A DNA stretch of 9,485 nucleotides, from assembly GCA_017940105.1 (NCBI GenBank), contig JAGAZG010000139.1:1-9485 (forward strand), read 5' to 3'. Source of the stretch: Mailhella sp. (GTDB taxonomy: Bacteria > Desulfobacterota > Desulfovibrionia > Desulfovibrionales > Desulfovibrionaceae). The stretch's first letter is position 1. Every line of letters starts with the position of its first letter. Shown in pieces: positions 1-6,986 of the stretch. The translations under genes and the position numbers were made by a program. The notes beneath the pieces were generated by a model, which was given only the letters and a program-made list of their open reading frames with translations, did no database searches and had not been told where the DNA came from.

Positions 1-2004
1 CAGGCTTTCTGCCGTGCTCCATGCCTGGGCAATGCAGCCGCCTGGGGAATGAGGAGGGTCGCCGTCAAAAATTTCTGATATGCAACCCAGCCCGGCCTGC
101 TGTAAATGGTTGGTAAACAGGGGCGTGACTAGACGCAGGAAATCTTTAGCATCCTGCTCTACACAGGTATAGAGCAGGGCCTCTGCGTAGAAACCGAGCA
201 GCCATGGCCATACGGTGCCCTGGTGGTATGCTCTGTCACGCTCTGACTGACTGCCTTGGCAGACGGGCTGATATTCAGCATGCGCTGGTGAAAGCGTGCG
301 CAGTCCGAACGGCGTAAGCAGATGCTTTTTTACGCAGTCCGTTACTGAAAGCCTTTCTTCGTCTGTCAGCGGCGAGAAAGGCATTGCTGCCGCTATAACT
401 TGGTTTGGACGGATAAGCCTAGAGCAACCTTCATCAGAAGACCATGTGTCATACAGACCTCCATCCATGCACGCACGGTCATTTCCAGATGGAATAAAGA
501 CCCTCCGAAAAGCTTTTTCAAGCCGTTTCAAAAGTTCAGTTTCAACCGGCGGGATTTCTCCATACAACAGAGCCTGTTTCCTGGCAAAGGCAAGCGCGTT
601 GAACCAGAGAGCGTTCAGTTCCACGACGCAGCCGTGGCGGGGAGTGACTGGCATTCCGTCGACAGACGCGTCCATCCAGGTAAGCTGCGTATTTCTGTTG
701 CCGACATGGAGCAGCCCGTCGGCGTCAGTTTTGACAAGCATATTTCCATTGCCGTCCGGCATAGTTCCCCGTGCAAAATGGAAAAGCATGTCTTTTACTG
801 TCGGCCAGCATTCTTCACGGATAAACGTCGTTTCTTGCGGACAGGCGTTGGCAAGGCGGTGGACAGCCAACATGTACCACAGGGAAGCATCTGCCGAATT
901 ATAGGAGGCTGTGCCGTTTCCGCTCCCTAGCAGATTGGGTACAAGCCCCCTTTGCACAGCCTGTCCAATTTGCCGGAGAACAGCTTTGCCTGCCTGAACA
1001 TTTCCGGCAAGGAAGGTAAGTCCGGGAAGCGCTATAAGCGTGTCTCTGCCCCAAGGACCAAACCAGTGATATCCGGCATTGATTAGAGATTCTCCGCTGA
1101 TATTGACAATAAATCTTGAGCCTTCGCGGCGCAGGTGCTCAAGCAGAGGTGCTGCAAAAAAGTCTTTGCCTTCAGCCGAATTCTCCCAAAGAGCTTCAGG
1201 AGTTTCAGTTAGAGGTGTTGTTCCAGCCGATATCCATGCGGGGGTGCCGGCATGCAGCGAAATATAAAATGTCCCCGGCATAAATAGGTCTTCATCCCAG
1301 TCATATCCGCGATATTTTTCTGAGGGATAGAGAATGTGGTAATACCAGTCCGGAGCAGCGTCAAAACATGAAAGGTGAAAACCCTGGCTGGGCATCTCCA
1401 TTATTAAAGGTGGTATGGAATCGTCAGGTCTGTAAAAAAATCCTGTATGGTGCAGGCCATGCTCAAGGCGGCGCAGAAAACGGGCATGAGCCTGATCCGC
1501 ATGTCTGAGATAGTCGGCAGGGCGACAGCTGATCAGCGGCTTGACCACAAGTTTTACATCGCCACAGGAACGGGCTTCCGGCGTATCCTGAATTTCGTAG
1601 CGCATGATCGCGCGGCATTCATTTTGGCATAGCCTGATCGCGCGGCGAAGATAGATATGTTCGCCTGATGGCAGCGGAATGGAGAAAAGCCTTGATACTT
1701 CCTGCTGATTGCAGACAATTTTACCTTCAAGCTTCCATCCGTCAGGCCAGACAATGCCGGGATGAATACGGCAGGAAAGGGGAATTTCGCACTCTTTTAC
1801 GACAAGGCTGTCTTCCAGAGCGGAAAGCAGCATAAACCGTCCACTGCTTGTTTGGGAGGCCAGCAACCCGTGGTAGCGGCGTGTGGCGCAGCCCCTGACC
1901 GTGCCGGAAGAAAAGTCTCCTCCAGCGTTGGTAAGCAGCCATTCCTGATTAAGACCGTCTGACAGGTCTGACGCGCGAGGATTAAGGCTAAAACTGTATT
2001 TCAT
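1..2004 (-). CDS. Glycogen debranching enzyme (amylo-alpha-1,6-glucosidase, GH133), 3' end cut by window edge
   Basis: Hydrolyses alpha-1,6 branch stubs during cytoplasmic glycogen breakdown. Reading the minus strand from the ATG at 2002-2004 gives 668 uninterrupted codons to base 1. An N-terminal GDE_N-type domain shows EWLLTN (residues 21-26) and GCATRRYHGLL (about 38-48). A C-terminal (alpha/alpha)6-type catalytic domain shows WFGPWGRDT (about 311-319), NSADASLWY (about 369-377) and HQGTVWPW (about 593-600). The visible end, GGCIAQAWSTAESL, is the usual closing motif of this family, so only a few residues should be missing. WGRDT probably carries one catalytic acid, which is inference from the family. 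The start is fixed by the family N-terminus, although the Shine-Dalgarno (AGAGA) is weak. It is divergent from the TerB gene and has no glg neighbour in view. No frameshift was seen. Confidence 0.93.
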   Translation of the reverse strand, partial: MKYSFSLNPRASDLSDGLNQEWLLTNAGGDFSSGTVRGCATRRYHGLLASQTSSGRFMLLSALEDSLVVKECEIPLSCRIHPGIVWPDGWKLEGKIVCNQQEVSRLFSIPLPSGEHIYLRRAIRLCQNECRAIMRYEIQDTPEARSCGDVKLVVKPLISCRPADYLRHADQAHARFLRRLEHGLHHTGFFYRPDDSIPPLIMEMPSQGFHLSCFDAAPDWYYHILYPSEKYRGYDWDEDLFMPGTFYISLHAGTPAWISAGTTPLTETPEALWENSAEGKDFFAAPLLEHLRREGSRFIVNISGESLINAGYHWFGPWGRDTLIALPGLTFLAGNVQAGKAVLRQIGQAVQRGLVPNLLGSGNGTASYNSADASLWYMLAVHRLANACPQETTFIREECWPTVKDMLFHFARGTMPDGNGNMLVKTDADGLLHVGNRNTQLTWMDASVDGMPVTPRHGCVVELNALWFNALAFARKQALLYGEIPPVETELLKRLEKAFRRVFIPSGNDRACMDGGLYDTWSSDEGCSRLIRPNQVIAAAMPFSPLTDEERLSVTDCVKKHLLTPFGLRTLSPAHAEYQPVCQGSQSERDRAYHQGTVWPWLLGFYAEALLYTCVEQDAKDFLRLVTPLFTNHLQQAGLGCISEIFDGDPPHSPGGCIAQAWSTAESL

Positions 2005-2023
2005 GGAATCTCTGGCGCAAATA

Positions 2024-2051
2024 ATAATAAATAACTTCGCTACGAGTGCAA
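2024..2051 (-). promoter_or_regulatory. Possible sigma-70 promoter of the debranching enzyme gene
   Basis: On the minus strand a TTGCAC (2051-2046) lies 16 bases before TATTAT (2029-2024), which resembles -35 and -10 boxes. The implied transcript would start about 13 bases before the ATG. The leader would therefore be very short, which fits the weak Shine-Dalgarno sequence. The match is by eye only, and the AT-rich run offers other registers. Confidence 0.3.
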
Positions 2052-2187
2052 ATATCCCGCTTTTTGTTGATACTAGCCGTTTTACCGGGAGATAGCAAAT
2101 GCTGCGACGGGGTATTTTTTTTTATCCCATTCCTTATGTGACCGTGCAGGATGCTTATGCAGAGCTACCTGTGCTGCTCCTTCTGCC

Positions 2188-2208
2188 GCATGCCCTCAGG
2201 AGGCATGC
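2188..2208. repeat. Hairpin-forming inverted repeat in the leader of the TerB gene
   Basis: GCATGCC (2188-2194) and GGCATGC (2202-2208) form a 7-bp stem with a 7-base loop. A further GCATGC lies at 2238-2243, so the 6-bp palindrome occurs three times in 56 bases. It is followed by A residues rather than T on the plus strand, so it does not look like a terminator for plus-strand transcription. The rest of the 2005-2284 gap holds a run of nine T (2115-2123) and nothing else I can name. Confidence 0.35.
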
Positions 2209-2271
2209 ATAAAAACACGTTGCCCTTGTTTGTGCCGCATGCTACTGTCCATACGGGTATTGAATTCAAAC

Positions 2272-2279
2272 TATGGAGG
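2272..2279 (+). promoter_or_regulatory. Ribosome binding site that sets the TerB gene start at GTG 2285
   Basis: TATGGAGG ends five bases before the GTG at 2285-2287, which is ideal Shine-Dalgarno spacing. The in-frame ATG at 2273 lies inside this site and has no comparable site of its own in front of it. The GTG is therefore the better start. Confidence 0.7.
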
Positions 2280-2284
2280 TTTCC

Positions 2285-3052
2285 GTGTCTATACTGGATG
2301 TTCTCAATAATGAAGTTTTGGGAAGCGCCCTTCAGCAGATGACCCGTCAGGCGGGAGGGTCTGCAAGAACTTTGGGAGGCAGCACTGCCGGCGGCATGGG
2401 CGGGCTTCTTGGCGCAGGAGCCCTTGGGGCATTGCTTGGCAATATGGCCGGAGGTTCGGGCAGGCCTGCAGGAAGATCGGGCGGAGGCAATGCCATGGTG
2501 CGCAATGCCGCGCTGCTTGGTATGGGGGCCGTAGCCCTGAATTTTTACCGCAAGTGGTCTCAGTCTCAGCAAGCACAGGCTGCAGAATCTCATGGGTATC
2601 AGCAGCAGGGCTATCAGCAACAGGGATTTTCCCGTCGTGAAGATCCGTTTGCCCAGGCGGGTAGAGTTGCAGTTGACCCGACCTCCCTGCTGATCATGCG
2701 CGCTGTTATTTTTGCCGCAAGAGCCGACGGAAACATTGATGCTGTTGAGCAGGAGCGCATCGGTGTTCTGTTCCAAAGTCTGCTTGACGGGCAGAATGTT
2801 GGCCGGGAACTGGAAAAGATGCAGAAAGAGCCTCTTGATCCCAGAGCTATTGCCGTCGAGGTGCGCTCTGCTGACCAGGCAGAAGACGTGTACCGCCTTT
2901 CATGCTGTGTTATTGACATAGACCAATTCATGGAGCGCACGTATCTTGATGCCCTTGCTGCTGCCCTGGGAATTTCAAATACCCGCAAGAATGAACTAGA
3001 GGCAGAAGCCAGCCAGGGCCGACGCCAGCTTGACGCAACAGTCAGAGCCTGA
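2285..3052 (+). CDS. DUF533/YebE-like TerB-domain protein
   Basis: A 255-residue protein from the GTG start at 2285; starting at ATG 2273 would add MEVS. Residues 1-20 are a short amphipathic start (MSILDVLNNEVLGSALQQ). A Gly/Ala-rich stretch (about 24-80) follows, with hydrophobic blocks that could sit in or on the inner membrane. A Gln-rich linker (YQQQGYQQQGF, about 104-114) precedes a helical TerB-type domain (about 131-250) with the acidic loop ARADGNID. This arrangement matches the DUF533 (YebE) family, where TerB domains are thought to bind metal or partner proteins at the membrane. No precise role is established. No other tellurite-resistance (ter) gene is present. It is a single-gene unit, divergent from the debranching enzyme and ended by the terminator at 3077-3110. 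Confidence 0.82.
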   Translation: MSILDVLNNEVLGSALQQMTRQAGGSARTLGGSTAGGMGGLLGAGALGALLGNMAGGSGRPAGRSGGGNAMVRNAALLGMGAVALNFYRKWSQSQQAQAAESHGYQQQGYQQQGFSRREDPFAQAGRVAVDPTSLLIMRAVIFAARADGNIDAVEQERIGVLFQSLLDGQNVGRELEKMQKEPLDPRAIAVEVRSADQAEDVYRLSCCVIDIDQFMERTYLDALAAALGISNTRKNELEAEASQGRRQLDATVRA

Positions 3053-3076
3053 TTGCTCTGCCAGATGCTATAAAAG

Positions 3077-3110
3077 ACAGGGGTTGCATCGCATTTGACG
3101 CAACCCCTGT
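3077..3110. terminator. Bidirectional rho-independent terminator between convergent genes
   Basis: A perfect 11-bp stem pairs ACAGGGGTTGC (3077-3087) with GCAACCCCTGT (3100-3110) around a 12-base loop. On the plus strand it is followed by TTCCTTTAATTT. On the minus strand it is followed by CTTTTATAG. It can therefore stop both the TerB gene and the convergent membrane-protein gene, whose stop codon is 25 bases away. Confidence 0.85.
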
Positions 3111-3134
3111 TTCCTTTAATTTCGCTTACAGGTT

Positions 3135-3572
3135 TCAGTACGGCTTTTTATCCGGGGAATTGCGGCGCATCTCGTCATTATATGCATGAGCTATAATGGC
3201 CAGCATCAGAGACAGTACGCCTGCGCCAATCAGATAGTAGCGCATGGGCGGAAAAAAGAAGGGATAGGCAATCAAAGCCATGCCTGCCAGGGCGAGCAGC
3301 CTTTCCAAAAGAACCATATTGGGAACTATCAGCTTAAGCAGAAAAAGCAATCCATGAAAAATGCCGGCAATGCAGAACCAGACTCCTTTGCCAAACTTAT
3401 AAGCCATTCCGTGTTCTTTGGGCAGAGCGTCAGCAAGCCTTTTGGGAGCATGGGCTTTTCTTTTTCTTCTTATGCGCAACAAAATCCAGAGAAAAAGCAG
3501 AAAGGCAAGGGTTACAGCTGCAGCTATGGCATGAGGAGTGTATTCACTGATATAGGCATTGAGCGTTTGCAT
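3135..3572 (-). CDS. Small integral membrane protein of unknown function
   Basis: I do not recognise a family. The 145 residues contain four likely membrane helices: about 13-33 (AAVTLAFLLFLWILL), 64-84 (VWFCIAGIFHGLLFLLK), 88-107 (VLLERLLALAGMALIAYPFFF) and 111-131 (YYLIGAGVLSLMLAIIAHA). Between helices 1 and 2 is a strongly basic stretch (RIRRKRKAHAPKR, about 33-45), which by the positive-inside rule should be cytoplasmic. The C-terminal tail is hydrophilic (NDEMRRNSPDKKPY). There is no signal-peptide cleavage pattern and no catalytic motif. The ATG at 3570-3572 has a CGAGG site about nine bases upstream. Codon use resembles its neighbours, and the gene shares a terminator with the TerB gene. 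Both ends of the reading frame look intact, so it is probably a real gene. Confidence 0.72.
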   Translation of the reverse strand: MQTLNAYISEYTPHAIAAAVTLAFLLFLWILLRIRRKRKAHAPKRLADALPKEHGMAYKFGKGVWFCIAGIFHGLLFLLKLIVPNMVLLERLLALAGMALIAYPFFFPPMRYYLIGAGVLSLMLAIIAHAYNDEMRRNSPDKKPY

Positions 3573-3655
3573 AATTAAAACCTCGGGATTGGCTGAACGG
3601 TTAACGTTCTGACAATATTAAACTGAAAGGGATTATTTGTCACCATTTTTTATAA

Positions 3656-3700
3656 GGATAATCTTCTTGATAACCATTTGGATAATGGATAAATTTATCC
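3656..3700. promoter_or_regulatory. GGATAA repeat cluster with 14-bp perfect palindrome (candidate operator)
   Basis: GGATAA occurs at 3656-3661, 3680-3685 and 3687-3692, and inverted as TTATCC at 3695-3700. The last two form the perfect palindrome GGATAAATTTATCC (3687-3700). Repeated half-sites upstream of an operon are typical of a regulator binding region. Which regulator is unknown, and none is encoded in the window. Confidence 0.4.
3667..3695 (+). promoter_or_regulatory. Possible promoter of the iolC-gap operon
   Basis: TTGATA (3667-3672) is followed after 17 bases by TAAATT (3690-3695), four of six matches to TATAAT. The -10 box lies inside the 14-bp palindrome, so a protein bound there would block RNA polymerase. 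The transcript would have a leader of roughly 100 bases containing the hairpin at 3763-3789. This is by-eye matching only. Confidence 0.33.
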
Positions 3701-3762
3701 GTCCATTAAGCGTAACGGCGATATTCTATTTTTCGTCTTCTGAAACCCCGGCGAGGCTGATC

Positions 3763-3789
3763 AATATTTTTCGTGGGGCGAAAAATATT
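3763..3789 (+). promoter_or_regulatory. Perfect 11-bp stem-loop directly upstream of the iolC ribosome binding site
   Basis: AATATTTTTCG (3763-3773) pairs perfectly with CGAAAAATATT (3779-3789) around the loop TGGGG. The stem ends two bases before the Shine-Dalgarno AAGGAG. It could be an mRNA structure tuning translation or stability, or, as DNA, a 27-bp dyad bound by a repressor. It lacks the GC-rich stem and T tract of a normal terminator on the coding strand. Confidence 0.6.
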
Positions 3790-3791
3790 TC

Positions 3792-3797
3792 AAGGAG
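3792..3797 (+). promoter_or_regulatory. Ribosome binding site that sets the iolC start at ATG 3806
   Basis: AAGGAG lies eight bases before the ATG at 3806. An upstream in-frame GTG at 3773 is buried in the hairpin and would add 11 residues without family resemblance. The ATG is therefore preferred. Confidence 0.75.
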
Positions 3798-3805
3798 CAT
3801 CCAGG

Positions 3806-5722
3806 ATGCAGGATAGAAAGTTAGATTTAATTTGCATAGGGCGGTCATGCGTGGACATGTACAGCGGGGAATTCGGCGTTCCGCTGCAGCGAGCCATGAC
3901 CTTCAGCAAATCAGTGGGCGGTAGCCCCATGAACATAGCCATCGGCACATCGCGCCTTGGCCTGAAAGTGGGAGCCATCACGGGAGTTGGCAAAGAAGGC
4001 AACGGCGATTACATAAAATGGCAGATGACCTGTGAAGGCGTGGATGTGAGCCATGTAAAGACAGACCCTGCGCGGCTGACGGCCATGGTACTTTTGAGCA
4101 TACGCGGGAAGGACGATTTTCCGCTTATTCAGTACCGAGAAAACTGCGCAGACATGGGTCTGCAGCCGGAAGACATTGACGAGGAATACATAAAGACGGC
4201 GGGAGCCGTTCTGGTGACGGGCACGCACCTGTCCAAAGAGGGCGTGCGGGCCACGACGATGAAGGTGCTGGAAATAGCCAGGTCAAACGGCATCAAGTGC
4301 ATATTCGACATAGATTTCCGTCCGAACCTGTGGGGACTGCGAGGACACGATGCGGGAGCCAGCCGACTGGCGCAGTCGGAGTGGGTGAGCAGCGAATACC
4401 GCAAGGTCCTGCCGTACTTTGACCTGATAGTAGGAACGGAAGAGGAATATTTCATCGCGAGTGGCAAGACAGACCCCATAGAGGCGCTAAGGGAAGTACG
4501 TCGCCTGTCGAAAGCTGTGCTCATCCATAAGCTTGGCGACCGGGGTTGCGCTGCTCTGGATGGAGAGATACCTGACAGATTTACGGATGACGTGGTCCAG
4601 CCGGGCTTTCCTGTGAAGGTGTTCAACTCGATAGGGGCTGGGGACGGCTTCATGTCCGGATTTTTGCGCGGCTGGCTGCGCGGCGAAGACCTGCCTACCT
4701 GCTGCCGGTATGCCAATGCGGCGGGAGCATTTGCGGTATCTCGCCTGGGCTGCTCGTCGGCCTACCCAAGCTGGGCGGAGATGCAGTATTTTCTTGAGCA
4801 CGGGAGCAAGGAGAAATGGCTTCGCAAGGACAAGATGCTCAATCAGATGCACTGGTCGACAAACCGCCGCGTCAAGTGGAACGACCTTGCGATTCTGGCC
4901 TTTGACCACCGCGCAGTTCTTGAAGAACTGGCGGAAAAGCACCAGCGGGGAGCAAAGGACATAGCCCGATTTAAAGAGCTGGTTTACCAGGGGGCGCTCA
5001 AGGTTCAGGCAGAAAGCAGCCCGATGCAGGTGGGCATACTGGCAGATGACACGCACGGCCTTGATGTTCTTCTGGACAGCAACAAGCATCCGCTGTGGGT
5101 CGGCCGCTGCATAGAAAAGACTGGAGCGCCGGCGCTGGAGTTTGAAGGCCTGCCCGATGTAGGGTCAACGCTTTCAAGCTGGCCGGAAAACCATGTGGTG
5201 AAATGCCTGCTCAAGGTGAACGAAAATTCCGGAGCTGCGATAGAAGCCGAACAGAAGAAACAGCTGGAGAGGCTTTTCTGCGCGACCAGAGAAACGGGGC
5301 ACGACCTTCTTTTAGAACTCATCGCCGAAGGCAAAGACAGGGACTCCCTTCTGCTTCGCTGGATGGAAGACTGCTACGGCATGGGCGTTTTCCCTGACTA
5401 CTGGAAGCTGCAGGCTCCTGAGGATCCGCAGACGTGGCACAGTATTGCAGCCTGTATTGAGAAGGAAGATCCGTATTGTAGAGGTGTTCTTCTGCTTGGA
5501 TTCAACAGTCCTGCCGAAGAACTCAGGCTGCAGTTCAGCGCCATTCCTCGTGATGTCAGAATGCTGGGCTTCGCCATTGGGCGGAGCATCTTTCTTGAGG
5601 CTGCAGAAAAGTGGTTTGCTGGTAGCTGCACAGATGAAAATGTTGCAGAAAACGTTGCTGAGAAATTCAGGATTCTCATCACAGCATGGAATAACCGTTA
5701 TTGCAAGGAAAGGATATTATGA
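3806..5722 (+). CDS. iolC: Fused 5-dehydro-2-deoxygluconokinase / DUF2090 aldolase (IolC type)
   Basis: A 638-residue cytoplasmic fusion. The N-terminal PfkB/ribokinase-fold domain (about 1-320) opens with LDLICIGRSCVDMY, has the sugar-binding GGSPMNIAIG segment (about 38-47), and ends with the anion-hole/catalytic GAGD (277-280, D280 as likely base). A DUF2090 domain (about 355-638) carries AFDHR (365-369), GILADD, and the closing GFAIGRSIF. This fusion is known as IolC plus a 5-dehydro-2-deoxyphosphogluconate aldolase. It would phosphorylate 5-dehydro-2-deoxygluconate and split it to dihydroxyacetone phosphate and malonate semialdehyde. Length and motifs suggest both halves are intact. The other inositol genes (iolB, D, E, G, A) are not within the window. 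The actual substrate could be a related sugar acid. The stop overlaps the GAPDH start (ATGA), implying translational coupling. Confidence 0.88.
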   Translation: MQDRKLDLICIGRSCVDMYSGEFGVPLQRAMTFSKSVGGSPMNIAIGTSRLGLKVGAITGVGKEGNGDYIKWQMTCEGVDVSHVKTDPARLTAMVLLSIRGKDDFPLIQYRENCADMGLQPEDIDEEYIKTAGAVLVTGTHLSKEGVRATTMKVLEIARSNGIKCIFDIDFRPNLWGLRGHDAGASRLAQSEWVSSEYRKVLPYFDLIVGTEEEYFIASGKTDPIEALREVRRLSKAVLIHKLGDRGCAALDGEIPDRFTDDVVQPGFPVKVFNSIGAGDGFMSGFLRGWLRGEDLPTCCRYANAAGAFAVSRLGCSSAYPSWAEMQYFLEHGSKEKWLRKDKMLNQMHWSTNRRVKWNDLAILAFDHRAVLEELAEKHQRGAKDIARFKELVYQGALKVQAESSPMQVGILADDTHGLDVLLDSNKHPLWVGRCIEKTGAPALEFEGLPDVGSTLSSWPENHVVKCLLKVNENSGAAIEAEQKKQLERLFCATRETGHDLLLELIAEGKDRDSLLLRWMEDCYGMGVFPDYWKLQAPEDPQTWHSIAACIEKEDPYCRGVLLLGFNSPAEELRLQFSAIPRDVRMLGFAIGRSIFLEAAEKWFAGSCTDENVAENVAEKFRILITAWNNRYCKERIL

Positions 5723-6768
5723 AAAAATTCAGAGTCGCCATCAACGGTTTCGGCCGCATAGGGCGTCAGGTTTTCCGTGCCATGCACGGGCGTTACCAGG
5801 ACAGGATTGAAATAGTGGCCATCAATGACCTGATGGATGCAGCAACCAATTTTCATTTGCTGCAGCGAGATACGGTTTATGGTCCTGCCGGGTTTGAATG
5901 CGAGGTTTCCTCCACAAAATCCAGCATTGGGGGCGTAGATTTTACGCATGTCCGTGCCGGAGGAATTTGGGATGTCGCGTGCCTTGCAGAAAGAGATCCT
6001 AACAGATTGCCATGGAAGGAATTGGGCGTTGACGTGGTCGTAGAGTCAACGGGCATTTTCCGCACAGCACAGCAGGCAGAAGTACATCTGCACCGCGGCG
6101 CAAAAAAGGTCGTCATTTCGGCACCTGCAAAGCAGCCTGACCTTACGGTTGTCATGGGGGTCAATGAAGAAATGTACGATCCCGAAAAACACCACATTCT
6201 ATCCAATGCATCGTGCACGACCAACTGCCTTGCACCAGTAGTCAAAGTACTGGATCGCGAATTCGGTGTCAGACTCGGAAATATGGTGACGGTGCATTCC
6301 TACACCAATGACCAGCGCATTCTTGACTTGCCGCATAAGGATTTGCGCAGAGCTAGGGCTGCTGCCCTGAACATCATACCAACAAGCTCTGGTGCGGCCA
6401 AGGCGGTGGCGGAAGTCATTCCTTCCATGAAAGGTCGCTTTACGGGCTATGCCCTGCGCGTGCCAACGCCAACCGTTTCTGTGGTGGATTTTACGGCTAT
6501 TTTGGAAAGGCCCACAAATACGGAGACCATGGTCGGTGCATTTCGCACAGCTTCTCAGACTTATCTGCGCGGAATTCTCGGCGTGAATGATTTGCCTCTC
6601 GTATCCATGGATTTCAAGGGAGATCCGAGGTCATCCATTGTAGAATCGGAATATTGCCTCATTCAGGAAGGCACGCTTGCCAAAGTCGTCAGTTGGTACG
6701 ATAATGAATGGGGATATTCCTGCCGCCTGACCGATCTCATCGCATACATGCAGGAAAAAGGCCTGTAG
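5719..6768 (+). CDS. gap: Glyceraldehyde-3-phosphate dehydrogenase, type I
   Basis: Oxidises and phosphorylates glyceraldehyde 3-phosphate to 1,3-bisphosphoglycerate in the cytoplasm. The 349 residues have the Rossmann motif NGFGRIGR (9-16), Asp37 in AIND after the second strand (which favours NAD over NADP), catalytic Cys166 in SNASCTTNC, His193 in TVHSYTNDQ, and the C-terminal signature WYDNEWGYS. Length is normal for the family and no key residue is missing. The ATG at 5719 overlaps the iolC stop, with AAGGAAAGGA just upstream, so it is the second gene of that operon. A terminator follows at 6795-6818. Being tied to a sugar-acid kinase/aldolase suggests it may be a pathway-dedicated paralogue rather than the only housekeeping GAPDH; this is inference. 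Confidence 0.95.
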   Translation: MKKFRVAINGFGRIGRQVFRAMHGRYQDRIEIVAINDLMDAATNFHLLQRDTVYGPAGFECEVSSTKSSIGGVDFTHVRAGGIWDVACLAERDPNRLPWKELGVDVVVESTGIFRTAQQAEVHLHRGAKKVVISAPAKQPDLTVVMGVNEEMYDPEKHHILSNASCTTNCLAPVVKVLDREFGVRLGNMVTVHSYTNDQRILDLPHKDLRRARAAALNIIPTSSGAAKAVAEVIPSMKGRFTGYALRVPTPTVSVVDFTAILERPTNTETMVGAFRTASQTYLRGILGVNDLPLVSMDFKGDPRSSIVESEYCLIQEGTLAKVVSWYDNEWGYSCRLTDLIAYMQEKGL

Positions 6769-6794
6769 TAATTTTGAGGGCACTGAGGAATATG

Positions 6795-6818
6795 GGCCCT
6801 GCGTTCGCAGGGCCTTTT
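6795..6818 (+). terminator. Rho-independent terminator of the iolC-gap operon
   Basis: GGCCCTGC (6795-6802) pairs with GCAGGGCC (6807-6814) over the loop GTTC, followed at once by TTTT (6815-6818). It starts 26 bases after the gap stop codon. The remaining bases to 6986 hold no gene or convincing promoter that I can see. Confidence 0.85.
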
Positions 6819-6986
6819 GCGCTATGGGCATGAATCCTGCTTGGTTGCATTGCAAAAAAATACCGGCATTTCGTTTGCAAGTGAGATGTATGCCATTGCA
6901 CATGGCAACCTTTATTAAATGGATATCGAGTACGTCTGCTTTTGGCTGTGCTTGCATGGGTTAGCCTCTTTGGATAGAAGAAAAGC

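Noticed and set aside
296..930. Two overlapping plus-strand open frames of 176-202 codons.
   Set aside because: They lie antisense to the continuous, well-conserved debranching-enzyme frame and their translations show no recognisable motif.
2165..2988. Minus-strand open frames of 124-203 codons across the TerB gene.
   Set aside because: They are antisense shadows; the plus-strand TerB frame has a good ribosome binding site and a recognisable domain.
3773..3805. Upstream GTG start giving iolC 11 more residues.
   Set aside because: The GTG sits in the hairpin, and AAGGAG is correctly spaced for ATG 3806 instead.
4129..5089. Minus-strand open frames of about 195-200 codons inside iolC.
   Set aside because: They have no family resemblance, and the plus-strand protein is clearly conserved through the same bases.
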